Assembly (NCBI GenBank): GCA_029881995.1
Contig: JAOULO010000001.1
Span: forward strand, 62,001-126,000
DNA: 64,000 nucleotides
Origin: Gammaproteobacteria bacterium
GTDB lineage: Bacteria; Pseudomonadota; Gammaproteobacteria; UBA6429; Thiohalophilaceae
Reading direction: 5' to 3'
The notes beneath the pieces were generated by a model, which saw only the letters and a list, made by a program, of their open reading frames with translations, was not told the DNA's origin and ran no database searches. Position 1 is the stretch's first letter. Each line of letters starts with the position of its first letter. The position numbers and the translations under genes were made by a program. Shown here in pieces: positions 62,473 to 64,000 of the stretch.

Positions 62473-63533
62473 TGCCTTATCCGTTGTATATCGACATCGC
62501 TTTCCAGGGTTTCATTGTTTAAAAGAACATTGACCATATGTTGAGAGTAATATGGAATTAACATTGAACCCCGGGAGCCAAAACCATTAAAGACAAAAAG
62601 ATTTGCGTGTTGAGGATGAGCCCCCAACAAGGGTCGCTTATCAAGGCTATTGGGTCTTATCCCGACCTTATGCTCAATGAGCCTGAAATTAACGGGATTG
62701 GGTAAAAGTTGTTGCAGTGAATTTAGTAATTCCTGCTGCCCCTCTGTGGTGGTTTTCTCATCCAGCGGCCTGTCCTTTTTTGGCCATTGATAGGTAGCAC
62801 CGGTTTTAAATTGCCCCTGTCCCGTGGGCAGTAACCATTTTCCACCGTTTATAATCCAGTCGGGTAGAGATTCATCTGTTTCCAGTGTCAGGATTTCACC
62901 CTGTGCGGGTTGCATGGGCAGGTAACTAAACCAGGGATTATTACTGACTTTTGCACCTTCACAAAAGATAATCCTGTTTGCTGAATAGTTTTGCCATTCG
63001 ATTTTGTTGGTGATGTTGATTTCACTGTAATCAATTTTACTAGCCTGATAGGCACTATTTATCTGTAACCAATCTTTTATCGCATCCAGCAAGCTTATAG
63101 TTGACAGATAGCCAGTCTGCTTCTGCAGGAAACCACCACTCTCATAACCGCACTCTGATTCTGAAAGCATCTGCCCAATATAAGATTGATACGCGGGATC
63201 GTCTACTCGCCTTTGCCATGATTGCTTTATGTCATCATTACTGAAGAGACGTAACATCTCTTTTTCATGGAATAACTTTTGATTGAATGTTTTTTCAAGA
63301 GCGCGATATGTTTCTCTGGTACTGTTTAGAAAGTCATCGGCCCTGGCTTCTTTCACCAGTCGTTTACCGGTTACAGGATTTATCAAACCTGCAGCAACTC
63401 TCGAAGCGGCTGTAGGGGCCGGATTATCGATGACTAGAACTTTTTGATCTGCACTAATAAGGCGCCAGGCCAGCAGTGAACCTGCGAGCCCCTGGCCAAG
63501 GATAAGAAAATCAAGATGTGTTGGTGCAGTCAT
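62469..63533 (-). CDS. FAD-dependent oxidase of the MnmC1/MnmL type
   Basis: The DAO fold begins with the Rossmann motif LILGQGLAGSLLAWRL, then VIDNPAPTAASRVAAGLINPVTGKR, which resembles the MnmC FAD domain. The C-terminal FAD loop GIRPNSLDKRPLLGAHPQH and FNGFGSRGSMLIPYYSQHM is typical of the MnmC1 end. In E. coli MnmC this domain turns cmnm5U to nm5U. Here it is a separate 354-residue protein overlapping the MnmM-type gene, as expected for a split pathway. Glycine or amino-acid oxidase activity is the alternative. Confidence 0.78.
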   Translation of the reverse strand: MTAPTHLDFLILGQGLAGSLLAWRLISADQKVLVIDNPAPTAASRVAAGLINPVTGKRLVKEARADDFLNSTRETYRALEKTFNQKLFHEKEMLRLFSNDDIKQSWQRRVDDPAYQSYIGQMLSESECGYESGGFLQKQTGYLSTISLLDAIKDWLQINSAYQASKIDYSEINITNKIEWQNYSANRIIFCEGAKVSNNPWFSYLPMQPAQGEILTLETDESLPDWIINGGKWLLPTGQGQFKTGATYQWPKKDRPLDEKTTTEGQQELLNSLQQLLPNPVNFRLIEHKVGIRPNSLDKRPLLGAHPQHANLFVFNGFGSRGSMLIPYYSQHMVNVLLNNETLESDVDIQRIRQ

Positions 63534-63631
63534 TTCTGCACCATTGTATACCGGAGTAATATTTAGACACTATCGAAAATATAAGGATAACGAATTACAT
63601 TTAGCCTGTTTTAACTTTGAAATTTCAGGAA

Positions 63632-64000
63632 CTAAAAAAAGTTATACGTAAGACCCAGTCTCGTGTGTGTAATATCCGCTTCAGCTGGACCAATTTTGGT
63701 GTACTTGGCAACTTCATAGCGGAGACTCCAGTTATCACCAAACAACCAGTCCAGTCCCAGTGAATAGGCCTCACCAGTGCCACTATACGCCTCGGTACCA
63801 TCTACCGTTATTTGATAATCAATGGAGCCTGCGCCTATATGTAACCAGGCTCTATCTGCAAGAGACGACCTGATCATAATTAGAGAAGTACTACCAGCAA
63901 CCTCTGTCTCACTGGTGACAGGAGGAGTTTTGTCTTCATTGACTGGCTCGACCATGCCAAAGCTACCATACTCAAGCCCAATCCAGCCCACGGCAATAAA
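63632..64000 (-). CDS. outer-membrane beta-barrel-like protein, 5' end outside window
   Basis: The minus-strand frame is open to the last base, so the N-terminus is missing. The visible 122 residues show amphipathic strands (IAVGWIGLEYGSF, TSLIMIRSSL, WLHIGAGSIDYQI, AYSLGLDWLFGDNWSLRYEVAKY, ITHTRLGLTYNFF) and a C-terminal Phe, as in porin-family barrels. A GTG at 63991 is not a supported start. Confidence 0.7.
   Translation of the reverse strand, partial: FIAVGWIGLEYGSFGMVEPVNEDKTPPVTSETEVAGSTSLIMIRSSLADRAWLHIGAGSIDYQITVDGTEAYSGTGEAYSLGLDWLFGDNWSLRYEVAKYTKIGPAEADITHTRLGLTYNFF

Noticed and set aside
1-64000. tRNA, rRNA, CRISPR array, prophage or complete insertion sequence
   Set aside because: No cloverleaf-like sequences, regularly spaced repeats, transposase or phage structural genes were found by eye on either strand.

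Overview
The window looks like a stretch of a gammaproteobacterial chromosome, probably from a marine or sediment bacterium of the broad sulfur-oxidiser type. The organism call is an inference. It rests on an E. coli-like NhaR, a YccA-like Bax-inhibitor protein, IspG, ArgC and ArsM, many conserved small proteins of unknown function, heavy c-di-GMP signalling, and typical AGGAG ribosome sites. No rRNA, tRNA, CRISPR array, prophage or intact insertion sequence was found. The intergenic DNA carries several dispersed palindromic repeat families, and two genes next to them are broken or truncated.

Layout. 1-3.0 kb: a partial AlbA/ATPase-type regulator, then three small envelope genes, one of which takes its ribosome site from a dispersed repeat. 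3.0-9.3 kb: a hairpin-rich intergenic block, a solo RND pump, a methyltransferase and ispG, closed by a 267-bp inverted-repeat element whose two ends supply the stop codons of the flanking convergent genes. 9.3-11 kb: an EamA transporter, a possible small transcript and a zinc-ribbon protein. 11-19 kb: a c-di-GMP block with a phosphate-binding-like protein paired with a Cache-HAMP-GGDEF cyclase, a PDC sensor protein, a GGDEF-EAL protein, a PilZ protein, and thioredoxin-HEAT and receiver-like proteins. 19-28 kb: conserved unknowns, an orphan toxin-binding-domain protein, FliB, a Csd4/Pgp1-like DL-carboxypeptidase paired with an M15 peptidase (a cell-shape module), an HTH-ferredoxin-reductase fusion, a PilZ protein, a degenerate acireductone dioxygenase and a cold-shock protein.

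28-36 kb: a Lon-family protease, then a minus-strand operon of an 11-residue-repeat secreted protein, an ECF sigma factor, a DUF3619-like membrane protein, a small exported protein and a DUF3106 protein, followed by a phosphoesterase and a lipase. 36-41.5 kb: nhaR divergent from an hpf-like gene, then a tandemly duplicated pair of genes, each a Bax-inhibitor-1/YccA membrane protein plus a class II aldolase-like protein fused to a Dabb domain. All the aldolase metal ligands appear lost. This is my best candidate for an undescribed system. 41.5-46.2 kb: a second solo RND pump and a T4-lysozyme-like protein with a secreted partner, arranged like an antibacterial effector and immunity pair. 46.3-49.3 kb: a large PQQ-propeller lipoprotein with a G9 tract at its ribosome site.

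49.5-54.3 kb: a broken DM13 gene and a complete molybdenum-hydroxylase operon (2Fe-2S subunit, Tat-exported Mo subunit, XdhC, MocA). 54.7-60 kb: a truncated DUF4336 gene, a MocR regulator divergent from an operon of class IV aminotransferase, ArgC, GNAT acetyltransferase and a PQ-loop-like membrane protein. 60-64 kb: ArsM, a methyltransferase, and an FAD oxidase overlapping a YtqB/MnmM-type methyltransferase. That last pair looks like a split route to the tRNA wobble base mnm5(s2)U that E. coli makes with the single protein MnmC. A partial outer-membrane barrel gene runs off the end.

Functions are assigned from motifs and remembered family resemblance only. No database search was run.
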